Shown piece after piece: positions 8,280 to 16,828 of a DNA stretch of 64,000 bases (position 1 is the stretch's first letter; every line of letters begins with the position of its first letter). The notes beneath the pieces are model-generated. The model was given only the letters and a program-made list of their open reading frames with translations, did not search any database and was not told the origin of the DNA. Position numbers and translations under genes: made by a program. This stretch comes from Robiginitomaculum antarcticum DSM 21748. Lineage in GTDB: Bacteria; Pseudomonadota; Alphaproteobacteria; Caulobacterales; Maricaulaceae. The stretch is from NCBI RefSeq assembly GCF_000365025.1, contig NZ_KB823012.1, positions 480,257 through 544,256 of the forward strand, in the 5' to 3' direction.

Positions 8280-11038
8280 TATTGCGGCTCTGTTTGCAGT
8301 TGTTGGGGCTGGCGCTGCTCGCGTTCGCTTTCAGGGCGCAGGCGGTCAAGTATAGCCTGCGCGTGGACCTGATCGGCTTTGTAATTTCCTGACAGCACAT
8401 ACATGCCCAGATTAACGCCGAAGCGGCGGGCAAATTCAATCTGGCGCGGCATAGTATCATCCACCGCGCCGATATATTCACCCTGCGCGCTCACCGCCCA
8501 GCCTGTCGCCCAATCATTCGAGCCGACAATAACGCTGGCGACGCCGTCGCGCGCAGATATGGATTTAGCGTCAACCCAGACCTGTCCGTCGGAGTAGCGG
8601 CCGGGAAAATTCTCCAGCAGGAAAAAGGTTTTTGTCAGGACGTGATCCTTGGGGATGGGCTGCAATTCAGGAATGTCGAGCGGCTTGGAAATCCGCGCCA
8701 GACCGGGATGCGCGCCGCCGCCAAAGACCGCGCGGTCACCCTGGTCCTGTGTGTCAAAAATAATCGTGCCACCCGCAGCCAAATAGCCATTAACGTTTTT
8801 CGCCGCGGCCTCGGACAGCTCCGCCGCATCCCGCGTGACAGGCCAATAAATAAAGGGATAAAACAGCAGATTATCAGTCTCGATATTCAGCCCGCGCGGC
8901 GCTTGCGGTTCGACCGTTGTGCGGTCAAACAGTGCTTTGGTCACGCCGCGCAGGCCGGCTTCGGAATTACGGTCAATCACGCTGTTTCCGGTTATGACAT
9001 AGGCAAAATGCAGCGCCAGCGCGTCCTGATTAAAATCCTGGCTTGCGGGCGGCCTGTCCTGTGATTGCGCCTCGGTCAGCTGGGGCGTCAAGATCACAGC
9101 GGCAAGTATTAAAGAGGTGAGGGCCGCGGCGCGGCGGCGCGGCATCAGCCGCGCGAAACGGCCTGTCACGAATAGCGCGAGCAGGGCGTCAAAGGCCAGC
9201 ATGGTCAAACCGATAGCGAGCAAGATGCCCTCCAGCGTGCGGGTGCGGGTCTTGCCATAAGGCTGCCCCGCGCCGGTTACATCCGAAATCGCGCTGATTT
9301 GCAGACCCTGCGGCACGGCATTGAGCGCGCGTCTGCGCTCGCCCTGCTGGTATAGCCCGGCCGGATGACGCGCGCTGGGCACGGTGGCGTCAAAGACGGC
9401 GTCATCTATGGCGACTGCGCTGGCTGGCGGCGCGACAAGGCGGCCCATGCCGTCTAGGATGCGGTCGGCCGCCCAGGCCCCGCCTGTGGCGTCCGGCGCA
9501 ACGCTGCGGCGGCGCGCCAGCGGCAATATGCGTTTTAACATGCCGACATAAAGCCCGCTTACAGCCAGATTTGACCATTCTGGATCAGAGGTTACATGGA
9601 ACAGAACAATTCGCCCTTGGCCGCGCGGCGCGCTGGTGACAACAGGAGAGCCATCAGACAGCCGCGCCCATGTCTTGCTGTCCAGCTCTGTCGACGGCTG
9701 CGCCATGACCTGCTGCGTCACTTGAACATCAGATGGAATGGACAGACCGAAAAACGGGCTGTCGGGCTCAAATGGGGCCAGCGTTTGTGGCTCTTCCCAT
9801 GTCAGCGCCCCGCCCAGCGCGCGGTCGCCAAAGCGCAATTCGACCGGCAGTAAATCATCACTGCGCGCCGCCAGTTTCGGTCCGGCAAAGCGGATCAGCA
9901 GCCCGCCATTTTCGACAAATTCAACCAGCCCCTCACTCTGCACCCGCGAGTCGTCCGGCATAACGAGGATGGTGGGCGCCAAATCAAGCAGTTCGGAGAG
10001 CGGCGCTTTGTAAATTTCCGCTGAAGGCCCGAGCGCTTTTTCAAGATAAAAGGTTTCAGAGAGAAGCGGCTGAACCGTATCATCGCTGACCGAGACGAGA
10101 CCAACAACGGGCCGTCCCCAACTATCATCCAGCAATTTGACTCCTGCCGCGCTGGACTGTCCTTCGGGCCGGATGCGCGAGACTTGATTGCGCAAATCGG
10201 ACGGCAGCTCAAACTCTGCCGCTGCGGTTCTCTCGCCCAGACCGAATGCGGCCGGCGCGCGGGCAATGACGCGCCCGTCACTGCCGTAAGCTATAATATT
10301 TTGCGTTCGGGCGCTGGCCGTATCAGCGCGGCGATAGATAATCTCAAAGCCCTGCGCGGTCTCTTGCGTGGCCTCGGCGAAGATCGGCATGCGCTCGCTA
10401 TCGGGGATTAGAACGGTTTTGCTGGCTGCTCCCGACAGGGTTTTATCCAAAGTCTGTGCATCGCCAAAATTCGTCCCGCCGGAGAACCAGACTGCGTCCG
10501 CGCCGCCCAGATCACGGCTCCCGATCATGGCGGTCATAGCGATGTGATCGACGGGGCGCGGGGTGGGGCGCAAAATACGCACGGTCTCTAAAGCGGCAGT
10601 GGCAGGCGCAAAGACAGGCGCGGACTCGCCGCCGCGCTGCCCGTAAATCAGCATGACATTCAGGTTCTGACGCCGGGCTTCGATCAGACGCACTTCGGCT
10701 TCATTGCTGATGCGGCTCCAATTGGCCGCGGCGCCAAAGCCGTCATCAATGACCATCACAATATCGCGCGCAGCTTGTGTGTCGCGTTCGGATAAAAAGG
10801 GACGGGCCAGCGCCACAGCCAATATGGCAATCATCGCCATACGAAACACCAATAGCCACCACGGCGTGCGGTCAGGCATTTCTTCGTCGCGGCGGATCTG
10901 TGAAAAGATTCGCAATGGCGGAAAAATCTGGTCCTTCGGCCGCGGCGGGGTTGCGCGCAGAAGCCACCAGATCAAAGGCAGAACGATCAGGCCAAGCAGA
11001 CCTAACGGGGCCAAAAATGTGATCGCGCCCCAACTCAT
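8279..11038 (-). CDS. BatA-like N-terminal and DUF4159 C-terminal membrane protein
   Basis: A 919-residue protein. The N-terminus is the BatA-type membrane anchor (FLAPLGLLGLIVLPLIWWLL, then a second helix at about 64-80). The middle carries a vWA-like segment and further membrane helices around residue 600 and 635. The last about 210 residues are DUF4159: FAYVITGNSVIDRNSEAGLRG, then YPFIYWPVT and GGTIIFDTQDQGD. Such proteins accompany MoxR and DUF58 proteins in Proteobacteria and are thought to form a chaperone-like complex acting at the envelope. Its start codon overlaps the DUF58 stop by four bases (ATGA). Confidence 0.88.
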   Translation of the reverse strand: MSWGAITFLAPLGLLGLIVLPLIWWLLRATPPRPKDQIFPPLRIFSQIRRDEEMPDRTPWWLLVFRMAMIAILAVALARPFLSERDTQAARDIVMVIDDGFGAAANWSRISNEAEVRLIEARRQNLNVMLIYGQRGGESAPVFAPATAALETVRILRPTPRPVDHIAMTAMIGSRDLGGADAVWFSGGTNFGDAQTLDKTLSGAASKTVLIPDSERMPIFAEATQETAQGFEIIYRRADTASARTQNIIAYGSDGRVIARAPAAFGLGERTAAAEFELPSDLRNQVSRIRPEGQSSAAGVKLLDDSWGRPVVGLVSVSDDTVQPLLSETFYLEKALGPSAEIYKAPLSELLDLAPTILVMPDDSRVQSEGLVEFVENGGLLIRFAGPKLAARSDDLLPVELRFGDRALGGALTWEEPQTLAPFEPDSPFFGLSIPSDVQVTQQVMAQPSTELDSKTWARLSDGSPVVTSAPRGQGRIVLFHVTSDPEWSNLAVSGLYVGMLKRILPLARRRSVAPDATGGAWAADRILDGMGRLVAPPASAVAIDDAVFDATVPSARHPAGLYQQGERRRALNAVPQGLQISAISDVTGAGQPYGKTRTRTLEGILLAIGLTMLAFDALLALFVTGRFARLMPRRRAAALTSLILAAVILTPQLTEAQSQDRPPASQDFNQDALALHFAYVITGNSVIDRNSEAGLRGVTKALFDRTTVEPQAPRGLNIETDNLLFYPFIYWPVTRDAAELSEAAAKNVNGYLAAGGTIIFDTQDQGDRAVFGGGAHPGLARISKPLDIPELQPIPKDHVLTKTFFLLENFPGRYSDGQVWVDAKSISARDGVASVIVGSNDWATGWAVSAQGEYIGAVDDTMPRQIEFARRFGVNLGMYVLSGNYKADQVHAQAILDRLRPESEREQRQPQQLQTEPQ

Positions 11039-11937
11039 CTGCGGCTCTCGCCTTCAAATGCGGTATATAGGGCGGCCAAAGCGCGCGTCGCCGGTTGATC
11101 GGTATGATGGGTGACCAGTGACCAGCCCAGCCGGCGCGCCGTATTGGCCATAGTCTGTTTATGGGCGGCAAAGCGGGCGATATAGTCCTCACGGGCGCGT
11201 TCGGCGCGGCCCACAATCAGCGGCTCAATCACGCCGCTGCCGGGATATTTAAGCCTCACACGACCTGTATAAGGAAAGTTTTCTTCCGCCGGATCAATGA
11301 TATGCAGCAAAACGCCGGAGGCGGGGCGGGCGGTCAGGCGGGCCAGACGCTCACGCCATTTTTCTGCGCCGTCCAGAAAATCGGAGGCAATTAGAATGCG
11401 CGCATGAGCGGGAATATCCGCGCGTAGATTTTCGGCAGCGCCCATAGACCGCGCCATTCGGGCGGTAACGCGTTCCAAACCCGCGCGGCCCGTGCGCGGC
11501 CTTTCGCTCTCGCCCAGAACGGCGCAGCGCTCGCCGCCGCGAATAAGCAGTGCCGCCAAAGCCATGGACAGCACGCTGGCGCGGTCTTTTTTTGTCGGAT
11601 AATCACCGCTGCTCCAGTCCATACCGGCCGAGCCATCACGCCACATCCACACGGTGTTAGACGCTTCCCACTCGGTCTCGCGGACGAATAATGCGTCACT
11701 GCGTGCGCTGCGGCGCCAGTCAATAGAACGCGCCGCGTCGCTGCTATCATAAGGGCGGTATTGCCAGAATGTTTCGCCTGTTCCCGCGCGGCGGCGGCCA
11801 TGAACGCCTTGGGCGACGATTGCCGCCACGCGCTCGGCCTCAGCCTGAAGACCGGGGAATGATCCCGCCAGCGTCTCGGCGCGGCGGCGCAGCGAGGTCA
11901 CTTCGGGTTTAGCGCGTGTGAAAGGCGATAGGGCCAT
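11035..11937 (-). CDS. DUF58 family protein
   Basis: A 300-residue DUF58 protein. The family signature is plain: YRPYDSSDAARSIDWRRSAR around residues 60-79, then VRETEWEAS and WRDGSAGMDW. There are no membrane helices, as in the short alphaproteobacterial form. DUF58 proteins sit with MoxR ATPases and vWA proteins and are thought to be part of the same machine. The gene lies nine bases after moxR and overlaps the next gene by four. Confidence 0.93.
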   Translation of the reverse strand: MALSPFTRAKPEVTSLRRRAETLAGSFPGLQAEAERVAAIVAQGVHGRRRAGTGETFWQYRPYDSSDAARSIDWRRSARSDALFVRETEWEASNTVWMWRDGSAGMDWSSGDYPTKKDRASVLSMALAALLIRGGERCAVLGESERPRTGRAGLERVTARMARSMGAAENLRADIPAHARILIASDFLDGAEKWRERLARLTARPASGVLLHIIDPAEENFPYTGRVRLKYPGSGVIEPLIVGRAERAREDYIARFAAHKQTMANTARRLGWSLVTHHTDQPATRALAALYTAFEGESRR

Positions 11938-11946
11938 AAAGACAAT

Positions 11947-12969
11947 TTAGCCTATGGTCTTGGTCAATTTAGAAATGATGCCGTCAAGATTCTGGCCGTC
12001 TGCGCGGGCGGCAAATGACAGCGCCATGCGGTGTTTCAAGACCGGCGCGGCGAGCGCGGCGACATCATCAAGACTGGGCGAAAGGCGGCCGTCCATCAAA
12101 GCGCGGGCCCGGCTGGCCAGCATCAAGGCTTGTCCGGCGCGCGGGCCTGGGCCCCATGTGACGGCGTCGCGGATAAAGTCGTGGCGGCTTTGGTCGGGTC
12201 GGGCATTGCGCACCAGATCTAAAATAGCCTCGACGATGGTCTCGCCGATCGGCAATTTACGCACAAGCTGTTGCAGGCTTTGCAATTGTTTGGGGGTCAT
12301 GACTTTTGTCGTGCTCGCAATATTTGCGCCTGTAGTCGCCAGCAAGATGGCGCGCTCCGTGTCCAGCTCCGGATAACCGACATCAATTTGAAACAGGAAA
12401 CGGTCAAGCTGCGCTTCGGGCAGGGGATATGTCCCTTCCTGCTCAATCGGGTTTTGCGTGGCCAGAACATGGAACGGCGCGGGCAGATCGTGGCGCTGTC
12501 CGGCGACCGTAACAAAGTGTTCCTGCATCGCCTGCAATAATGCGGACTGGGTGCGCGGGCTGGCGCGGTTGATCTCATCGGCCATTAACAGCTGTGTGAA
12601 CACAGGGCCTTCGATGAAGCGAAATTCACGTTTTCCCTTTGCGCCGGTTTCTAGAACTTCCGAGCCGATAATATCGGCGGGCATAAGGTCGGGGGTGAAT
12701 TGCACGCGTTTGTTGGACAGGCCCGTAACCGTGCCGATGGTTTCGACCAGCAACGTTTTAGCCAGTCCCGGCGCTCCCACTAAGAGGGCGTGACCGCCGC
12801 ATAAAATCGCGCTAAGAGTGAGATCGACAACATCAGTTTGTCCGAGGACGACCTGGCCGATGGCGGCGCGGGCCTCGGTGAGCTGCACAGCCGCTTTTTC
12901 GGCGGCGGTTTGAACGGATTTACTGGCGACTGTATCAAGCATAGAGGGCGTGTCCTTACGGGGCGGCAT
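11947..12969 (-). CDS. MoxR family AAA+ ATPase
   Basis: A 340-residue AAA+ ATPase. Walker A is GAPGLAKT (65-72), Walker B is LLMADEINRA (127-136), and the sensor segment HVLATQNPIEQEGTYPLPEAQLDRF follows, a block highly conserved in MoxR. MoxR proteins couple ATP hydrolysis to the maturation or quality control of partner complexes, usually with vWA proteins. It is the first gene of a four-gene minus-strand operon. The start could also be the ATG at codon 10, closer to the conserved core. DUF1285 is transcribed divergently from the same about 70-base gap. Confidence 0.95.
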   Translation of the reverse strand: MPPRKDTPSMLDTVASKSVQTAAEKAAVQLTEARAAIGQVVLGQTDVVDLTLSAILCGGHALLVGAPGLAKTLLVETIGTVTGLSNKRVQFTPDLMPADIIGSEVLETGAKGKREFRFIEGPVFTQLLMADEINRASPRTQSALLQAMQEHFVTVAGQRHDLPAPFHVLATQNPIEQEGTYPLPEAQLDRFLFQIDVGYPELDTERAILLATTGANIASTTKVMTPKQLQSLQQLVRKLPIGETIVEAILDLVRNARPDQSRHDFIRDAVTWGPGPRAGQALMLASRARALMDGRLSPSLDDVAALAAPVLKHRMALSFAARADGQNLDGIISKLTKTIG

Positions 12970-13040
12970 AAATTGAATCGGAACGCGATATAGCGCGAAA
13001 GCGTTTTTTGAATTATTCCCTTAAAGTCAAAGGTTTGTCC

Positions 13041-13664
13041 ATGGGCGAAAAGTTACAAAAAGGTCACAGCACCGGCGGGTCGCAGTCCGGTTTTTCTCTG
13101 GCCGATCTGGTCAAGGCGGCGGAAGCGCAATCGCGCGGTGAAGGCGCGCCGCCCGTCGAGAAATGGAATCCTGAGAATTGCGGTGAAATGGATCTGGTCA
13201 TCCAGCGTGACGGAGTATGGATGCACGAAGGCAGTCCGATTGGCCGCCACAAACTTGTGCAGCTTTTTGCGACGATTTTGCGCAAGGACGCGGACGGGAC
13301 GACATATCTCGTGACGCCTGTCGAAAAGATTGAAATTACCGTCGAGGATGCGGCATTTGTCGCAATCCGCGTTGACGTAAGCGGCGAGGGGGAGACGCAG
13401 GATTTGATCTTCACGACCAATGTTGGCGATACGGTTAAAGTCGGGCCGAAGCGGCCTTTGCGTGTTGAAATTGACGCAAAGTCCGGCGAGCCTGCGCCGT
13501 ATATTCTAGTGCGCGGACGGCTGGACGCGCTGATTAACCGCGCCGTATTCTATGAATTGGTTGAACTGGCCGTGACGCGACGCACTGATGACGGCCCGCA
13601 GCTTGGCGTCTGGAGCGGCGGCGTGTTTTTCGCCTTAGGTGAAGCGGGAAGCCATTTAGCCTAG
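13041..13664 (+). CDS. DUF1285 family protein
   Basis: A 207-residue cytoplasmic protein of the DUF1285 family: WNPENCGEMDLVIQRDGVWMHEGSPIGRHKLVQLFATILR at about residues 40-80 and the YLVTPVEKIEITVEDAAF segment are diagnostic. Its biochemical role is not known. It is regularly found beside MoxR/DUF58/DUF4159 in alphaproteobacteria, and here it is divergent to moxR. I start it at ATG 13041 (MGEKLQ...); an ATG 33 bases upstream is possible. Confidence 0.88.
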   Translation: MGEKLQKGHSTGGSQSGFSLADLVKAAEAQSRGEGAPPVEKWNPENCGEMDLVIQRDGVWMHEGSPIGRHKLVQLFATILRKDADGTTYLVTPVEKIEITVEDAAFVAIRVDVSGEGETQDLIFTTNVGDTVKVGPKRPLRVEIDAKSGEPAPYILVRGRLDALINRAVFYELVELAVTRRTDDGPQLGVWSGGVFFALGEAGSHLA

Positions 13665-13671
13665 GGCGCAT

Positions 13672-14346
13672 TTACGTCAGTGATATTTTTTCGGGTAGAA
13701 CAAAAAGTGTTGTAAATTGACGGGCGACTTCGATGTTTCCATCGATTTGAAGCTGTCCTGAAGACTGAAGATCAGATAAGGCCACGCCGCCATAGACCGC
13801 CGCCGCGATGAGTGTGGGGTCGGCGGTGAAAATGCAGTCCGCGTCTTTGGGATTAGCGCGCCGGGCTTCGATTTTTGCCTGTTTAATCGTGACGACGAAT
13901 GTTTCGCCGTTGAGATTAAATCCAATTTTGTGATTAAAGCCCTGCGCGCGATCCGCGCTGAGCATCGTTTTAAACGACATGATGATGGAGGCGGCGCTGA
14001 GCGGCAAAGTTGGATCATGACCGGGGTGACGCGTGGCCCAGCGGCCCAAATCCTGCACCAGACTTTCAGCTTCATAGCCCCAGGGCGTCAATTCATAGAC
14101 CTGCGTCGCGCCGGATGTGCCGTCGCCATGTTTACGCAGGATAGAATTGTCCTCGAGCGTCGCCAAACGCGCGCTGAGCACTTTTGCGCTAATGCCGGGC
14201 AGGCCGCTGCGCAGCTCTCCAAAGCGGCGCGGCCCGAACATCAGTTCCCGCAGGATGAGAACCGTCCAGCGCTCGCCGATCAGCTCCAGCGCAAAGGCGG
14301 TTCCGCAGGCATCATTATACCATCTATTTGTAATAATTTCGGGCAT
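13672..14346 (-). CDS. HxlR family regulator with C-terminal SCP2-like domain
   Basis: A 224-residue transcription regulator. Residues 1-110 are a winged helix of the HxlR type: DACGTAFALELIGERWTVLILRELMFGPRRFGELRSGLPGIS then ARLATLEDNSIL. The C-terminal half (about 125-224) resembles an SCP2 sterol-carrier fold, with KIGFNLNGETFVVTIKQ and DADCIFTADPTLIAAAVYGG. The start at ATG 14346 gives the usual PEIITNRWYND N-terminus, whereas an upstream start would cover the operator-like repeats. It is divergent from an SRPBCC-VOC-DUF1428-GST operon and probably controls it. Confidence 0.88.
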   Translation of the reverse strand: MPEIITNRWYNDACGTAFALELIGERWTVLILRELMFGPRRFGELRSGLPGISAKVLSARLATLEDNSILRKHGDGTSGATQVYELTPWGYEAESLVQDLGRWATRHPGHDPTLPLSAASIIMSFKTMLSADRAQGFNHKIGFNLNGETFVVTIKQAKIEARRANPKDADCIFTADPTLIAAAVYGGVALSDLQSSGQLQIDGNIEVARQFTTLFVLPEKISLT

Positions 14347-14349
14347 TAA

Positions 14350-14386
14350 GTAACTTTTTGTAACTAACTGGTTTACATTAGTAACC
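14350..14386. promoter_or_regulatory. Putative HxlR operator between divergent units
   Basis: GTAACT occurs at 14350 and 14360, ten bases apart, one helical turn, and GGTTTAC-ATTA-GTAACC (14370-14386) is a near-palindrome with the same half-site. The repeats sit between the regulator and the SRPBCC gene, where an autoregulating HxlR protein would bind. Confidence 0.5.
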
Positions 14387-14423
14387 GAATTTGCCATAAG
14401 CTGCAAATCACGGAGATGTAATC

Positions 14424-14906
14424 ATGATAGATAACACCCATACTCTTACTGTTGAGCGCACCCTTAATGCCCCGCGCGACAAAATATGGCGCTGCTGGAC
14501 GGACCCAGATTTGTTGAAACAATGGTACGTGCCCAAACCTTGGTATATTCCGACTGTTGATCTTGATGTTCGCCCCGGCGGACGTTGCAATTTCACCATG
14601 GCCGGACCGGACGGCGAACGCATCGAAAACGTTGGCTGTTATCTCGAGGTCACCTCGCAAGAACGCCTTGTATTCACCGATGGCTACTCTGAAGATTTTA
14701 TGCCGCGTCCTGACGGTTTCATGACCGGCGTTGTCAAACTATCCGATGCCGGCAAGGGCCAGACAAAAATGCTCTGGAGCGCCCGCCACGCCACACCGGA
14801 ACTAAAACAAAAGCACCTCGATATGGGCTTCGAGCAAGGCTGGAACGCCTGCGTCGATCAGCTTGCCGCGCTCTGCGAAACGCAAACAAAAACAGGAACA
14901 ATATAA
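14424..14906 (+). CDS. SRPBCC (AHSA1-like) domain protein
   Basis: A 160-residue START/AHSA1-type protein that binds a hydrophobic ligand in a helix-grip cavity. Typical signs are the start LTVERTLNAPRDKIWRCWTDPDLLKQWY, the GGRCNFTM strand and the closing MGFEQGWNACVDQLAALC helix. These single-domain proteins are common partners of HxlR or ArsR regulators in stress-type operons, but the ligand is unknown. Its last base is the first base of the next gene's ATG. Confidence 0.92.
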   Translation: MIDNTHTLTVERTLNAPRDKIWRCWTDPDLLKQWYVPKPWYIPTVDLDVRPGGRCNFTMAGPDGERIENVGCYLEVTSQERLVFTDGYSEDFMPRPDGFMTGVVKLSDAGKGQTKMLWSARHATPELKQKHLDMGFEQGWNACVDQLAALCETQTKTGTI

Positions 14907-15400
14907 TGAGCGATATCAAATTTACGTCCAAAGTCCGGACGTGCCTCTGGTTTGAAAAAGACGGCGAGGCGGCGGCGCGATTTTATGTCAGCCTTTTGCC
15001 GGATAGCGCGATTGAGACCGTCTCCTATCCTGATCCGGACGGCCTCGCTCTCGTCACCGAATTCACTTTAGCCGGCGCGCCCTTTATGACGCTGAATGGC
15101 GGGCCGATGTATGAGCAAAGTCCGGCCGCATCGATATCCGTACTCACCAAAGACCAAGCCGAGACCGATAGGCTCTGGCAAAAGCTTCTTGAAGATGGCG
15201 GGAAGGAAAGCCAGTGCGGATGGATCTTCGATAAATATGGTGTGTCGTGGCAGGTTATTCCCGAAGTGATGGCGAAGATGATGAACCAATCCGCTGACAC
15301 AGCGGCCGCCATGCGGGCGCGTGAGGCGATGTTTAAGATGAAAAAAATCGACATTGCGGCATTGAAGGCCGCGTTTAATGACAGAAAAAAGGAGACCTAG
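14906..15400 (+). CDS. VOC / PhnB-like family protein
   Basis: A 164-residue protein of the vicinal oxygen chelate superfamily, PhnB/3-demethylubiquinone methyltransferase-like subgroup. RTCLWFEKDGEAAARFYVSLLPDSAIETVSYP at the N-terminus and CGWIFDKYGVSWQVIP in the middle are typical of this subgroup. The catalytic or binding role is unknown. It is translationally coupled to the SRPBCC gene and stands one base from the DUF1428 start region, consistent with one detoxification-type operon. Confidence 0.9.
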   Translation: MSDIKFTSKVRTCLWFEKDGEAAARFYVSLLPDSAIETVSYPDPDGLALVTEFTLAGAPFMTLNGGPMYEQSPAASISVLTKDQAETDRLWQKLLEDGGKESQCGWIFDKYGVSWQVIPEVMAKMMNQSADTAAAMRAREAMFKMKKIDIAALKAAFNDRKKET

Positions 15401-15401
15401 T

Positions 15402-16115
15402 ATGAGTTATATTGAAGGATTTGTCGCCGCCGTGCCAAAGGCTAATAAAGAAGCTTACCGCGAACATGCCAAAGCGGCTCTGCCCATGTTTCAAGACCTC
15501 GGTGTTACCCGTATGGTGGAGAGCTGGGAAGATGACATAAAAGACGGCAAGCTCAACGATCTGCGCATGGCTGTGAACGCCAAGAGCGACGAGGAGGTTG
15601 TCTTTAGCTGGATGGAATATCCTGACAAAGCCGCGCGCGATGCGGCCACTGTTAAGATGGAAAATGATCCGCGTATGGGCGAGATGATGGCGAATATGCC
15701 GTTTGACGGCAAACGTATGATTTTCGGCGGATTTGCTCCGCTTTACGATGAAAATTCAGGTGGAACTTGCGGCTATATTGATGGCTGCCTCGTCCCGGTT
15801 CCTGAAAAGAACAAAGCCGCCTTCACAACATATGCCAAGAAAAGCGCAGCCATGTTCATGGAGCACGGGGCCACGCGCGTAATAGATACATGGGGCGACG
15901 ACATTCCCGACGGCAAAGTCACGGATTACAGACGCGCCGTGCACGCTGAAGATGGCGAAACCGTGGACTTTGGTTGGGTCGAATGGCCTTCCAAAGAGAC
16001 TCGCGATACGGCATGGGAGAAGATTATGTCGGATGAAAGCATGGCCGAAATGGATCATCCCTTTGATGGCAAGCGCATGATATTTGGCGGATTTAAGCCT
16101 ATTTTGGATGAGTGA
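15402..16115 (+). CDS. Tandem DUF1428 protein
   Basis: A 237-residue protein made of two DUF1428 modules (about 1-115 and 118-237), each beginning with a YIEGFVAAVPKANKEAY- or YIDGCLVPVPEKNKAAF-type strand and ending in FDGKRMIFGGF. Single DUF1428 proteins are about 115 residues, so this is a fused duplication. The family is a ferredoxin-like dimeric barrel of unknown function. The start at ATG 15402 follows GGAG. The gene shares its last eight bases with the start of the GST gene. Confidence 0.88.
   Translation: MSYIEGFVAAVPKANKEAYREHAKAALPMFQDLGVTRMVESWEDDIKDGKLNDLRMAVNAKSDEEVVFSWMEYPDKAARDAATVKMENDPRMGEMMANMPFDGKRMIFGGFAPLYDENSGGTCGYIDGCLVPVPEKNKAAFTTYAKKSAAMFMEHGATRVIDTWGDDIPDGKVTDYRRAVHAEDGETVDFGWVEWPSKETRDTAWEKIMSDESMAEMDHPFDGKRMIFGGFKPILDE
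16071..16095 (+). repeat. 25-bp direct repeat, left copy
   Basis: This segment inside the last codons of the DUF1428 gene is repeated base for base at 16784-16808. The two copies flank the GST gene and code for the same KRMIFGGF peptide. Confidence 0.9.
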
Positions 16116-16779
16116 TCGTAGAGCTGTGAAGCCCACTATCACCGCTTTTGAACGCTCGCCTGATGAAGGCAAGGGTTTGGCGCGCGACATGCGCGTTCGC
16201 TGGGCGCTAGAAGAAGTAGGCCAGCCCTACGATGTTCGGCTTGTTTCATTCGCAGAAATGAAGGAATCCGCGCATCGTGCACTTCATCCTTTCGGGCAGA
16301 TCCCAACTTACGAAGATGGCGATTTAACCCTGTTCGAGTCAGGAGCGATTACCTTCCATATTGCGCAGCGTCATGCTGGTCTTCTGCCCACTGACAGGAA
16401 CGCCCGCGCCCGCGCAATAACCTGGATGTTCGCCGCACTCAACACGGTGGAACCCCCGATTGTAGCGCGCGAACAGGCCTTTTATACGGAACGCAAAGAG
16501 AGTTGGTACAAGGAGCGCCTTCCGGTCCTTGAGGGTCGCATACGGGTCAAGTTGGACGACCTCTCAAGACGACTTGGTAAGGCTGATTGGCTAGACGGTG
16601 GTTTCAGCGCCGGTGATCTGACGATGGTGCTAGTACTGCGCAGGTTGGACGGAACGAAAATACTGGAAGAATATTCGAACCTTTACGCCTATGTCGCAAG
16701 AGCCGAAGCGCGACCTGCCTATAAGAGGGCTTTTGCAGCGCAACTGGCTGTATTCAACAGCGCGTCAACTGCCTCTTGA
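16108..16779 (+). CDS. Glutathione S-transferase family protein
   Basis: A 223-residue protein with an N-terminal thioredoxin-like GST domain (KPTITAFERSPDEGKGLARDMRVRWALEEVGQPYDV, then HPFGQIPTYEDGDLTLFESGAI) and a C-terminal helical domain ending in YVARAEARPAYKRAF. It conjugates or binds glutathione-linked small molecules in the cytoplasm. The ATG at 16108 overlaps the DUF1428 stop. A copy of the DUF1428 tail follows directly after the stop, so the gene looks inserted between two DUF1428-like sequences. Its codon use and flanks are somewhat unlike its neighbours. Confidence 0.87.
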   Translation: MSDRRAVKPTITAFERSPDEGKGLARDMRVRWALEEVGQPYDVRLVSFAEMKESAHRALHPFGQIPTYEDGDLTLFESGAITFHIAQRHAGLLPTDRNARARAITWMFAALNTVEPPIVAREQAFYTERKESWYKERLPVLEGRIRVKLDDLSRRLGKADWLDGGFSAGDLTMVLVLRRLDGTKILEEYSNLYAYVARAEARPAYKRAFAAQLAVFNSASTAS

Positions 16780-16828
16780 CGGTAAGCGCATGATATTTGG
16801 CGGATTTATACCGCTGATTATTGCCTAA
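16778..16828 (+). pseudogene. Remnant of a DUF1428 C-terminus
   Basis: In frame from 16778 the DNA reads DGKRMIFGGFIPLIIA and a stop, matching the ends of both DUF1428 modules upstream (DGKRMIFGGFAPL and DGKRMIFGGFKPI). Twenty-five bases are identical to the end of the intact gene. It has no start codon and no other module part, so it is a leftover tail. It begins within the GST stop region and its stop overlaps the end of the cca gene on the other strand. Confidence 0.85.
16784..16808 (+). repeat. 25-bp direct repeat, right copy
   Basis: Identical to 16071-16095. It marks the right side of the inserted or rearranged GST segment; the two copies are 713 bases apart. Confidence 0.9.

Noticed and set aside
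8279..12969. Classical Bat operon (BatA-BatB-BatD)
   Set aside because: The DUF4159 C-terminus and the absence of BatB and BatD homologues mark this as the alphaproteobacterial MoxR/DUF58/DUF4159 form instead.
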